From the NCBI RefSeq assembly GCF_027924605.1, contig NZ_AP027042.1, positions 845,524-909,523 of the forward strand: 64,000 nt of DNA, written 5' to 3'. Within the stretch, counting starts at the first letter, position 1. Each line of letters starts with the position of its first letter. Shown here one piece after another: positions 49,095 to 59,094 of this stretch. Source of the stretch: Dyella sp. GSA-30 (GTDB lineage Bacteria; Pseudomonadota; Gammaproteobacteria; Xanthomonadales; Rhodanobacteraceae). The notes beneath the pieces are model-generated. The model had not been told where the DNA came from and made no database searches. It worked only from the letters and a program-made list of their open reading frames with translations. Made by a program: the position numbers and the translations under genes.

Positions 49095-50525
49095 ATGAAT
49101 ACGAAAAACAAACAGACCCACCAAAGCGCCGACCTTTCCAGAAGACTTTTTCTGAAAAGGACAGGTGTGAGTTCCGCTTGTATAGTGGCCTCACCGCTGC
49201 TGGCAAACGGTATCGTAATGCCTGCCTTGGCCCAGGAGAACTTGCCTGACAGCGCCACGTTCAATGCAGAGCTAGACAGCAGTGACGAACTTTTTTTTAG
49301 TATTCTGCGTCAAGTGTCGCTAAAGGCAGTCAGCCTTATCCCTTATGTCGGAGGCATTCTCAGCACCATAGGTGCGTTGGTCATTCCTGGCCCGGAGGAA
49401 ACGCCGGAGCAGAGGTGGAAAAGAATCATCGACAGCATCAATAGCATTGTCGATACAAAGATCACCGAAGCTATCTACTCATTGATAGCAAGTGATCTCA
49501 AGGGTATGACAGATCTGTCGGCAGATTACATAGTACTGACCGAGAGAAGAGCGCAGGAAGATCTGAAAACCTTCAGCATAAGCTGCGAGAGCACGTTCAC
49601 AGCAATGATGCCTCGCTTCGCGACAAAAGGGCACGAAAAGTCGCTGATAAACATGTACACCATTGCAGCAAACATGCATCTTGGCTTGCTGAGAGATCTG
49701 GTGACCACGGGAAAGATGCTCGGTTTCGAAGAAAAAACCATAGACCTCTATCGAAAAAAATTGAGCGAAAGGGCGATTATCTATGGTGATCACGTAGACC
49801 GAACAGTAGAAAGCATTCTGACGGACGTTGCAAACAAGAATCCAGAAACCAAAGACAAACGGAATGAGCCTCTTGCTTCGGTCCTCAAGACCAAGGCGCA
49901 GTATCAATTGACCGCTCTGGACATCAGGGCAATATGGCCATACATGGATGCGGCCATGTATCCGGATAAAGTGGAGGTCCGCCTGGACCGAGAAATCTTT
50001 TCGCCTCTATGCGGATCATATTTCGACAAGAAGGTGCCAGTTCCTCGGCGCATGGGAAATGTCGCTGTGCCCAAAGCTCCGCTATCGCTACTGGAGATAC
50101 GCCACTATGAGTTTATCGATGGCATGACGCTCAACTACGGGCCAGCTCAAAAAGAAAGTATTGGCGGTAACGGCGGAATGCGGAACTTCCAATGGAACGA
50201 AAAAATTCCGATCGTCAATGTTATATGTGAGTACGCGAATGCGATCGCGGCAGTGACGTTCATCAGAACGGATGGTTCCACAACGCCGAGATACGGCGAT
50301 CGAAGCGGAACCAAGTTGCTCACCAAATTTCGGGCGGGATATCCAGGCCATAAGCTTTCTTCCATTCGCGGTTTTGGAACGGCGACGGGCTACGGTAATG
50401 TGCTCTCCGGATGCGTGTTTGGGTTCCAGTTGATCAAGCAAACAGGAAGTAATCTCTCCATGAGCGCGATACGTAAGCTTGCCGAGAGCGCTCCACCCAG
50501 TTTGCTGCCGATGTACTTGGAATAA
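49095..50525 (+). CDS. Tat-exported protein resembling Cry delta-endotoxin
   Basis: 476 residues from the ATG at 49095 (GGA upstream). The N-terminus has a twin-arginine motif S-R-R-L-F-L-K (15-21), a hydrophobic stretch and a likely cut after A-L-A (46), so export folded by Tat. About residues 65-265 look like the helical pore-forming domain of insecticidal toxins (PF03945): 'AVSLIPYVGGILSTIGALV', 'RWKRIIDSINSIVD', 'AANMHLGLLRDLVTTGKMLG'. About 375-465 ('GGNGGMRNFQWNEKIP') have the glycine pattern of a beta-prism such as jacalin or Cry domain II. No domain III. The gene is visibly poorer in GC than its neighbours. Target is unknown; toxin role is inferred. Confidence 0.72.
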   Translation: MNTKNKQTHQSADLSRRLFLKRTGVSSACIVASPLLANGIVMPALAQENLPDSATFNAELDSSDELFFSILRQVSLKAVSLIPYVGGILSTIGALVIPGPEETPEQRWKRIIDSINSIVDTKITEAIYSLIASDLKGMTDLSADYIVLTERRAQEDLKTFSISCESTFTAMMPRFATKGHEKSLINMYTIAANMHLGLLRDLVTTGKMLGFEEKTIDLYRKKLSERAIIYGDHVDRTVESILTDVANKNPETKDKRNEPLASVLKTKAQYQLTALDIRAIWPYMDAAMYPDKVEVRLDREIFSPLCGSYFDKKVPVPRRMGNVAVPKAPLSLLEIRHYEFIDGMTLNYGPAQKESIGGNGGMRNFQWNEKIPIVNVICEYANAIAAVTFIRTDGSTTPRYGDRSGTKLLTKFRAGYPGHKLSSIRGFGTATGYGNVLSGCVFGFQLIKQTGSNLSMSAIRKLAESAPPSLLPMYLE

Positions 50526-50549
50526 GACCGCCAAAAAGGGACATACTCA

Positions 50550-50576
50550 GGAGCCTGTTCGCTATGATCAGGCTCC
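50550..50576 (+). terminator. Weak hairpin after the toxin-like gene
   Basis: GGAGCCTG pairs with CAGGCTCC across 11 bases, 24 bases after the stop codon. No T run, so weak. Confidence 0.45.
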
Positions 50577-50734
50577 GCGCGTGGCGGCGACGGTAGTTCA
50601 TGACGGACCGAGTGGAAAGAGTTCACTCTCTCAATCCGGGTTGTATCGACCTTGAAATCTCAATAATCGAGCGGAGATCGCATATCCGCGCGACGACATT
50701 GCGTCGCACTTGGCAGTGCCAGTGATTGCGAGGG

Positions 50735-50818
50735 GGTCGTACGCGATCTGCTTGTTGAGTAGGCCTTCGGCGAGCATCGTCAAGACACGCAACTGCTGCG
50801 GTGTAAGAGACGCGATGC
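50735..50818 (-). pseudogene. Fragment of a crbR-like response regulator gene
   Basis: 84 bases match 52408-52491 of the intact regulator at 80 of 84 positions. They cover the start of its helix-turn-helix ('SLTPQQ(L)RVLTM(L)AEGL'). The rest of the gene is missing or unrecognisable. On the minus strand like the true gene. Meets the crbS fragment after about nine bases. Confidence 0.88.
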
Positions 50819-50827
50819 ACGCGCCTA

Positions 50828-50945
50828 CTTGAAGCAGCAGACGCGTGCATTCGGCTTCCCGATGCCGCACAAACCGATTCGGCCGGCTGCGTTGAGCGCA
50901 TTGCTCAGCGTGCTTGTTCGCAAAAGAGCAACGACGGTAACGTAG
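50828..50945 (+). pseudogene. Fragment of the 3' end of a crbS-like gene
   Basis: A gap-free match to the last 39 codons of crbS (48769-48886), including its own stop TAG. By my count 91 of 117 bases agree, but 31 of 38 residues do ('TRAFGFPMPHKPIRPAAL' against 'TRALGYPMLHKPIRPAAL'), so most changes are silent. The copy therefore looks like part of a once functional, diverged allele rather than a recent duplication. Confidence 0.88.
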
Positions 50946-51125
50946 GGTTTCTTACCGAAGTCGTGGCGAAGGCATCCTGTTTCGAGGCATCTACGACTGC
51001 ATCGTCTTCAGAGACGGGATGTATGCCCAATATCCTTTGTCGTCACGACGAAGGGATATGAGCCGACTTCGCTGAGCTTGATATTCACCACATTATGACT
51101 CCCACCATCCGCACAGGGAGTTGCA
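50946..51125. other. Gap before the Asp-zincin gene
   Basis: Between the crbS fragment and the protease gene lie 180 bases with no ORF of their own; the wider stretch 50526-51125 (600 bases) holds only the two fragments and the weak hairpin. A promoter for the protease gene is expected here; I see no clear motif. Confidence 0.5.
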
Positions 51126-52148
51126 ATGAAGAAGGTATTCTTATCAGCCTGCGTCGTTTCGGCATTAGCTTTGACGAATGTCGCTCTTGCAGGGATCGTC
51201 GACATAGAACTCAAAGCCGACACATCGCTCGGCGCTGCTGCTTCCAGCATCACGGTGACGGCGACCAATCGTGGCGATGTGGAGGAACGTATCTCGCGAT
51301 GGGATCTGCCGATCGAGTTTGAAGGGAGCCTTGGCGCACCATTGCTCGACGTGACCCACGACGGCCAGCCGGTGGACTACATCGGCAAGCTGGTAAAACG
51401 GGCCGATGGCGATGAAAGCGACCTCATACGCCTTGCATCCGGTCAGGCGATTGCGATGAAGGTCGATGTCGCACACGCGTACGACTTGACGCAAGGTGGC
51501 CGTTTCGAAGTGCGCTACAAGGCAGATGACACGCAGGTCAGCCGCAAGCGAGCAACCACCGGCAATGCCATCATCATCGATGTCGCACCAAGCATGCCGA
51601 AGTTCGCTGCCGCCGCATTCAACCAGGTCGCCGCCGGAGACACGCAGTTTCGCAGCTGTACCGCAGATCAGACCCGAGCCATCCAGGGCGCCAGGCGAGC
51701 TGCCGGACAGATGATCAATGGGGCTCATTCGGCGATGTCCCGCACGTCGGCTGGAAACCGATATCGATACTGGTTCGGCAATCACGATAACCAACGATAT
51801 GCCAGCGTCAAAGACAAGGTCGGCAAGATCAAACTGGCGGTCGACAATGCAGGAATCACGGTCGATTGCGGCTGTTCGGATCGAGGGATCTACGCTTACG
51901 TTTATCCGAATCGCCCCTATGACATCTATGTCTGCGGCGCCTTCTGGTCAGCCCCTGAAGCCGGCACGGACTCGCGCGGTGGCACCCTCGTCCACGAGCT
52001 CAGCCATTTCACCATCGTTGCCGGTACACAGGACCACGCCTACGGGCAAACCGCCGCGCGTCAATTGGCTCAGAACGATCCGGCGCGCGCCATTGCGAAC
52101 GCCGACAACTATGAGTACTTCTCGGAAAACACGCCGAATCACGATTGA
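51126..52148 (+). CDS. Secreted lysine-specific Asp-zincin metalloprotease (M35)
   Basis: 340 residues. A signal peptide (to about A-L-A, residue 22) leads into a beta-rich domain and then a deuterolysin-type catalytic domain. The zinc site reads HELSHF (H290, E291, H294) and the third ligand is D303 in 'GTQDHAYG', the Asp-zincin signature (peptidyl-Lys metallopeptidase, PF14521). 'DNYEYFSEN' near the end is also typical. Cleavage before lysine is by family. GGGAG is not obvious before the ATG. Sits in the accessory insert with the toxin-like gene. Confidence 0.87.
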   Translation: MKKVFLSACVVSALALTNVALAGIVDIELKADTSLGAAASSITVTATNRGDVEERISRWDLPIEFEGSLGAPLLDVTHDGQPVDYIGKLVKRADGDESDLIRLASGQAIAMKVDVAHAYDLTQGGRFEVRYKADDTQVSRKRATTGNAIIIDVAPSMPKFAAAAFNQVAAGDTQFRSCTADQTRAIQGARRAAGQMINGAHSAMSRTSAGNRYRYWFGNHDNQRYASVKDKVGKIKLAVDNAGITVDCGCSDRGIYAYVYPNRPYDIYVCGAFWSAPEAGTDSRGGTLVHELSHFTIVAGTQDHAYGQTAARQLAQNDPARAIANADNYEYFSENTPNHD

Positions 52149-52255
52149 TGCGGCAAGGGCCTTTTATGTGACACGCAAGAACTCGAAGGTTTGCTTCGAG
52201 CTCTTGCCATGACTCCATGCACCTCGATCGTACTGCCTGATACGGAGCGAACTGA

Positions 52256-52933
52256 CTAGATGTCCGAATCTTCAGGCACGGATGGAATCGCCGTTTGATC
52301 GACCGCAAGATGGCCGGCAGCCAACGCTACCTGCGTGCGATTGTTGACTCCGAGTTTGCGCATGATCGCGGTCATATGCGCTTTCACCGTGGCTTCTGAC
52401 ACACCGAGGTCGTACGCGATCTGCTTGTTGAGCAGGCCTTCGGCGATCATCGTCAAGACACGAAACTGCTGCGGTGTAAGCGACGCGATGCGAACGGCGA
52501 CGTCTGCCTCATCAGGCTTCAAGGCGACGTCGTTGCCACCCATCAGACGATGAGGTAACCACACATCCCCATCGAGCACGCTGCGGATCGCCGTAATGAT
52601 GTCGTCGCCGGAGGTCGATTTAGGAATGTAGGCCGATGCACCATGCGCAAGCGCCCGTCGAGCGACCTGCGCTTCTTCATGGCCGGAGACGACAATCGTC
52701 GGCAGGCCAGGATATTGGCCACGGATATGTGCCAACGCCGAATAACCCCTCGCACCGGGCATGTGCAGGTCCAGCAGCAACAGCTCGGCATCGGGGTAAC
52801 GTTCGATCAGCTCGAGCAGGTTCGGCACGCTGTCGGCGCTATGCACCTGTGCTTCGGGAATGGCTGCGACAACCGCGCGTTCCAATGCGTCGCGGAACAA
52901 CGGGTGGTCATCGGCAATCAATACGTCGGGCAT
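52256..52933 (-). CDS. crbR: CrbR-type response regulator (REC-LuxR HTH)
   Basis: 225 residues. Receiver domain with the phospho-accepting Asp in 'LLLLDLHMPGARG' and a C-terminal LuxR-type helix-turn-helix ('LTPQQFRVLTMIAEGLLNKQ', 'ATVKAHMTAIMRKLGV'). In Vibrio cholerae and Pseudomonas CrbR, phosphorylated by CrbS, switches on acs. Here acs is directly upstream on the same strand (97 bases) and crbS faces it, as in relatives, but with an accessory insert between. Confidence 0.92.
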   Translation of the reverse strand: MPDVLIADDHPLFRDALERAVVAAIPEAQVHSADSVPNLLELIERYPDAELLLLDLHMPGARGYSALAHIRGQYPGLPTIVVSGHEEAQVARRALAHGASAYIPKSTSGDDIITAIRSVLDGDVWLPHRLMGGNDVALKPDEADVAVRIASLTPQQFRVLTMIAEGLLNKQIAYDLGVSEATVKAHMTAIMRKLGVNNRTQVALAAGHLAVDQTAIPSVPEDSDI

Positions 52934-52939
52934 GTTTGG

Positions 52940-53018
52940 GTAAACAGTAAACGGTCAATAGTTAACAGAGAGAGCCAAGAATTCAGCTTGATGCTCTTAT
53001 TTACCATTTACTGTTTAC
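52940..53018. repeat. Inverted repeat in the acs-crbR gap
   Basis: GTAAACAGTAAA at 52940-52951 is mirrored by TTTACTGTTTAC at 53007-53018. AT-rich arms with short direct echoes between, a type of repeat seen between genes in Xanthomonadales. Could also form a weak hairpin after acs. Confidence 0.65.
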
Positions 53019-53030
53019 CATTCCTCGCTC

Positions 53031-54971
<1,941 letters not shown>

Positions 54972-55050
54972 GGGGACTCCTAAAAAATAGTGCCGGGCGC
55001 CCGGATTTTCCGGATGCGGTGCCTGGCGATAGCCGAACGCTGACGTTACT

Positions 55051-55077
55051 GGATTCTGGCCTACGCCGGAATGACAA
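55051..55077. repeat. Half repeat element of the CCGGAATGAC type
   Basis: GGATTCTGGCCTACGCCGGA followed by ATGACAA is one arm of the repeat seen as a pair at 15765-15872 and 58808-58939. It lies in the acs upstream gap, between acs and the porin. Confidence 0.75.
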
Positions 55078-55245
55078 GTTGCAGGCTTTGCGTTGCCGAT
55101 ATCGGCCCGGAAGTTTAGCCGGCCGCCGGTGATCGGGACGTCGCCGCGGCTTATCGACTTTGGTCGAGTTTCGACCATTGGGGAATAGTCGCGCCAAAGC
55201 CGCTAAACCCATGCTCGGCTAGCCATAGCCTGGGGAGGCAAGAAC

Positions 55246-56703
55246 ATGGTTTTCAGACGTTTCGGTAGCCGTTATACGGCGATCGCATGCGGTATCGCCC
55301 TTGCCCTGTCGTTGCCGATGGGGGCACATGCCGCGGACCAGACCAAACACAAGAAGGCACCGACGCCGCGCGAGAAGCAGCTCGAACAGCGTGTCGACCA
55401 GCTCGAACAGGAGCTGGCCGAACTCAAGGGGATGATCCAGCAGCAGCGGGCCGAAACCGCACAGGCGACGCAAACCGCGACGCAGGCGCAGCAGACGGCA
55501 CAGACCGCGCAGGCACAGGTGCAGACCGTGGCTGCCGCGCCGCCGACACCCGCGGCCAAGCCGCAGTTCGTCACTGCGCCGGGCGTTACGGTCGCGCTGC
55601 ATGGCTGGCTGAACGCCAGCGCATTCAGCCAGAGCAAGAATTTCAACTACGGCAACGGCCAGAACGCGGAATACCCCGTACCGGGTAACAAGGGGTCGCT
55701 GAGCGGCGTGGATATTCGCAATACACGCTTCTGGCTCGATTTCACCGGCGCGAAGTTCACCGGCGACTGGGTCGGGTCCGGTCGTCTCGAGATGGATTTC
55801 TTCGGCGGCTTCAATGGTACCGGTGCCTATGCGCAGCAGCAGGCCATCCCGCGCCTGCGCCAGGCCTATATGGACCTGATCAATCCGAACTCCGGCACCA
55901 CGGTGCGTATCGGTCAGGAATGGGATCTGCTGTTCCCGCTCGACATGATCCCGACCTCGCTCTCGCACATCGCCTTTCCGTTGGGCTTCTCCACCGGTGT
56001 GATCGGTTGGCGCTATCCGGGCGCGATCCTGATGCAAGACCTCAACCACGGTGCGGAAGGTACGCAGTGGCGCCTGGATCTGGCGGCGTTCGAAGGCTCG
56101 TGGAGCGGTCCGGGCAACACCACCAATTTTGGTACCGCCGGCAGTGCCGGCTTCCGGCCGCAGCTGGAAGCGCGCCTGCATGCGCAAGGCGAGAACTGGC
56201 TGGCGTTCGCCGTGGGCCACTACAGCAAGATGGATCTGCACGGTGTGGGCGACGCGGTTCCCAATCCGCCGATCAAGACCGACATCACCAGTACCGCCTT
56301 TGAAATCGGTGCGAACTGGAAGCCGGGTCCGTGGAATCTCAAGGCGCTGGTCTACACCGGCAATGCTCTGGGCCAGGTGTTCGGTGCCGAGTCGCAGTTC
56401 GGTGACATCAAGGAATCCGGTGGCTTCGTCCAGGCCGGTTACAACTTCACCAAGAACTGGAGCGTCAACGCGTTCTACAGCATGGTCAATCCGAGCAAGG
56501 ACGATGTGGTCCGCTGGATCGGCCAGGGTGCAACAGGCAGCCTGAAGAACCGCCAGGCCGCGTTGAGCCTGCAATACGCCGCCGGTGCCTACGAACTGGG
56601 CGTCGAAGTGCTGCATGACAAGCTCGATTCGACCACCAATGGCGCGGTCGTTCGCACCACCACAGGTAACCAGGTCAGCTTGAACGGCCTGTACAAGTTC
56701 TGA
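55246..56703 (+). CDS. Outer-membrane porin with N-terminal coiled coil
   Basis: 485 residues. Signal peptide to A-H-A, then a coiled coil (about 40-85, 'LEQRVDQLEQELAELKG') followed by an Ala/Gln/Thr-rich stretch and a barrel of alternating strands ending with the aromatic 'GLYKF', as in Gram-negative porins. The layout is that of DcaP-like trimeric porins. Substrate unknown; the acs and transporter neighbours suggest small organic acids. GGGAGG precedes the ATG. Confidence 0.88.
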   Translation: MVFRRFGSRYTAIACGIALALSLPMGAHAADQTKHKKAPTPREKQLEQRVDQLEQELAELKGMIQQQRAETAQATQTATQAQQTAQTAQAQVQTVAAAPPTPAAKPQFVTAPGVTVALHGWLNASAFSQSKNFNYGNGQNAEYPVPGNKGSLSGVDIRNTRFWLDFTGAKFTGDWVGSGRLEMDFFGGFNGTGAYAQQQAIPRLRQAYMDLINPNSGTTVRIGQEWDLLFPLDMIPTSLSHIAFPLGFSTGVIGWRYPGAILMQDLNHGAEGTQWRLDLAAFEGSWSGPGNTTNFGTAGSAGFRPQLEARLHAQGENWLAFAVGHYSKMDLHGVGDAVPNPPIKTDITSTAFEIGANWKPGPWNLKALVYTGNALGQVFGAESQFGDIKESGGFVQAGYNFTKNWSVNAFYSMVNPSKDDVVRWIGQGATGSLKNRQAALSLQYAAGAYELGVEVLHDKLDSTTNGAVVRTTTGNQVSLNGLYKF

Positions 56704-56783
56704 TCTATGCAAGGCAGGAAGGCGGTCGACGTTCGACCGCCTTCGGCATCACGGCAGTTCATCATTCGATCACGGGAGCATCC

Positions 56784-58442
56784 ATGGCCACGACCGCCGC
56801 CGGCGCAAAAGCAAGTCTCGATGTCAGCCACAAGCGGGTGGTGTTTGCATCGAGCCTGGGTACCGTTTTCGAGTGGTACGACTTTTATCTCTACGGATCG
56901 CTCGCCGCGCTGATCGGCAAGCACTTCTTTACCGGCCTGAACGAAACCAGCCAATTCATCTTTGCGTTGCTGGCGTTCGCTGCCGGCTTTGCGGTGCGCC
57001 CCTTCGGCGCCATCGTCTTCGGTCGGATCGGCGACCTGATCGGCCGTAAATACACCTTCCTGATCACCATCGTCATCATGGGTACCTCGACATTTCTGGT
57101 CGGCGTCCTGCCCGGTTACGACAGCATCGGCGTGGTCGCGCCGGTGATACTGATCGCATTGCGCCTGTTACAGGGTCTTGCACTGGGTGGCGAATATGGC
57201 GGTGCGGCAACCTATGTCGCCGAGCACGCGCCACCCGGCAAGCGTGGTCTCTACACCAGCTTTATCCAGATCACGGCAACATTCGGCCTGTTCCTCTCGC
57301 TGCTGGTGATCCTGGGTACGCGCCTGGGGCTGGGCGATGCGAGTTTCGATAACTGGGGCTGGCGCATTCCGTTCCTGATTTCGTCCATCCTGGTGGCAGT
57401 GTCGGTGTATATCCGCCTGCAGCTGCATGAGTCGCCGGTGTTCCAGCAGATGAAGGCCGAGGGCAAGGGTTCGAAAGCGCCGCTGACCGAAGCGTTCGGC
57501 CGCTGGAGCAACCTCAAGCTGGTGATCCTCGCCCTGCTCGGCGCCACCATGGGTCAGGCGGTGGTGTGGTACACGGGCCAGTTTTACTCGCTGTACTTCC
57601 TGACCCAGAGCCTGAAGATCGATGCCACCACGGCGAATCTGCTGATTGCCGCGGCACTGTTTATCGGCACGCCATTCTTCGTCTTCTTCGGTTGGCTGTC
57701 CGATCGCATCGGTCGCAAGACTATCGTGCTGGCCGGTTGCCTGCTGGCGGCGATTACTTACTTCCCGATCTTCAAGGGCATTACCCACTTCGGTAACCCG
57801 GCGATCGAGCAAGCAGCCGCTACCGCGCCGGTCGTGGTGATCGCGGACCCCAACGCCTGTAGTTTCCAGTTCGATCCGGTCGGCAAGAGCAAATTCACCA
57901 GCTCCTGCGATGTGGCCAAGAGTTCGCTGGCGAAGAAGGGCATTCCGTATAGCAACCAGGCCGCGCCCGCCGGCAGCGTTGCCCAGATCAAGCTGGGCAA
58001 TACCACGCTCGAATCGTTCGAAGGCGGCGGCCTGGACAGCAAGGCGTTTGCCGCGCAGAGCAAGGATTTCGTCGCCAAGCTGGCTGCCGATCTGAAGACC
58101 GCGGGCTATCCGGAAAAAGCGGATGCGTCGCAAGCCAACTATCCGATGCTGGTTATCCTGCTGGCGATCCTGGTGCTTTACGTCACCATGGTTTACGGGC
58201 CGATCGCGGCCTGGCTGGTGGAGATGTTCCCCACGCGTATCCGTTACACCTCGATGAGCCTGCCCTATCACATCGGCAACGGCTGGTTCGGCGGCTTCGT
58301 ACCGACCATCGGCTTCATGCTGGTGGCCTGGAAGGGAGATATCTACTACGGCCTGTGGTATCCGATCGGCGTGGCCGTGGTGTGCTTCTTTATCGGCCTG
58401 CTGTTCCTGCGCGAAACCAAGGATGTGGATATCCGGCACTAA
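56784..58442 (+). CDS. MFS transporter, MHS family, with long periplasmic insert
   Basis: 552 residues, longer than the usual 430-450. The metabolite:H+ symporter signature 'GRIGDLIGRKYTFL' (the loop between segments 2 and 3) and 'GEYGGAATYVAEHAP' are clear. About residues 330-450 form a soluble insert between two membrane halves with two cysteines, which accounts for the extra length. Probably carries an organic acid into the cell; acs and the porin stand next to it. It starts 81 bases after the porin. Confidence 0.9.
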   Translation: MATTAAGAKASLDVSHKRVVFASSLGTVFEWYDFYLYGSLAALIGKHFFTGLNETSQFIFALLAFAAGFAVRPFGAIVFGRIGDLIGRKYTFLITIVIMGTSTFLVGVLPGYDSIGVVAPVILIALRLLQGLALGGEYGGAATYVAEHAPPGKRGLYTSFIQITATFGLFLSLLVILGTRLGLGDASFDNWGWRIPFLISSILVAVSVYIRLQLHESPVFQQMKAEGKGSKAPLTEAFGRWSNLKLVILALLGATMGQAVVWYTGQFYSLYFLTQSLKIDATTANLLIAAALFIGTPFFVFFGWLSDRIGRKTIVLAGCLLAAITYFPIFKGITHFGNPAIEQAAATAPVVVIADPNACSFQFDPVGKSKFTSSCDVAKSSLAKKGIPYSNQAAPAGSVAQIKLGNTTLESFEGGGLDSKAFAAQSKDFVAKLAADLKTAGYPEKADASQANYPMLVILLAILVLYVTMVYGPIAAWLVEMFPTRIRYTSMSLPYHIGNGWFGGFVPTIGFMLVAWKGDIYYGLWYPIGVAVVCFFIGLLFLRETKDVDIRH

Positions 58443-58469
58443 TCGACGACGCAACGCTCATATCAAAAT

Positions 58470-58494
58470 GGCGGCCTGGGGCCGCCGTTTTTTT
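58470..58494 (+). terminator. Terminator after the MFS gene
   Basis: GGCGGC and GCCGCC pair around a short loop and are followed by GTTTTTTT. Ends the porin-MFS unit before the convergent small gene at 58506. Confidence 0.88.
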
Positions 58495-58505
58495 ACGCTC
58501 TGTGC

Positions 58506-58748
58506 TCAGGCATCGTCACGCTGGTGCTTCAGCGGTTCCTTGCCGGCACGCAGCTGTTGCAGGTCGTATTCGGAAAGCATGCCGTCGTCACGCGAGCTGG
58601 CGCTGATACGCGCCTGCACGAAGGCAAGCACCGTGGCAAAGATGCCGAGCAAGCTAAGCACCAGCCAGGCACCCATGGCACCGCCGGTGTGCCGGGTAAA
58701 GCAAATGACCAGGGCAAACAGCGTGGCGATCAGCAGGATCCAGCGCAT
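58506..58748 (-). CDS. Small membrane protein of unknown function
   Basis: 80 residues from the ATG at 58748; the longer frame upstream enters a repeat element and is not used. Two hydrophobic segments (about 3-18 and 26-44) are followed by a charged tail ('SEYDLQQLRAG'). No family recognised. Confidence 0.6.
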   Translation of the reverse strand: MRWILLIATLFALVICFTRHTGGAMGAWLVLSLLGIFATVLAFVQARISASSRDDGMLSEYDLQQLRAGKEPLKHQRDDA

Positions 58749-58807
58749 GGCGACATGTCCAGGAGTGGGCGGTTTTTGGGAACCTGAAATAACCTCAGTT
58801 TTTCCAT

Positions 58808-58939
58808 CGTCATCCCGGCGCAGGCCGGGATCCAGCGGCTTCAGTTTCCGGCTCCCGCGATAGAGCAAGAACAGCTGTTATTGCCTTCGCGACAACCGAC
58901 CATAAAGCCACTGGGTTCCGGCCTGCGCCGGAATGACGA
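58808..58939. repeat. Inverted pair of genome-type repeats
   Basis: CGTCATCCCGGCGCAGGCCG at 58808-58827 is mirrored at 58912-58939 (GGCCTGCGCCGGAATGACG). Same family as the pair at 15765-15872. It fills much of the 346-base gap between the small membrane gene and the lipase; nothing else stands out there. Confidence 0.85.
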
Positions 58940-59094
58940 CTTGAGAAATTCTTCGAGATTCCCTCTTGTTGCGCAAATCATAACCAGGGGATCGCAGGCT
59001 TTGGGAGACCCCAAGTCCGAGGGTGTGACACAGCGCAGGGTCGCCTGTCACCGCGCCTGGCGTACCATGAGGCCGGTATCGTCGGGGAAGTACG

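Noticed and set aside
52940-53018. Possible operator of crbR in the acs-crbR gap
   Set aside because: The AT-rich arms look like a common intergenic repeat; a specific regulator site cannot be claimed.
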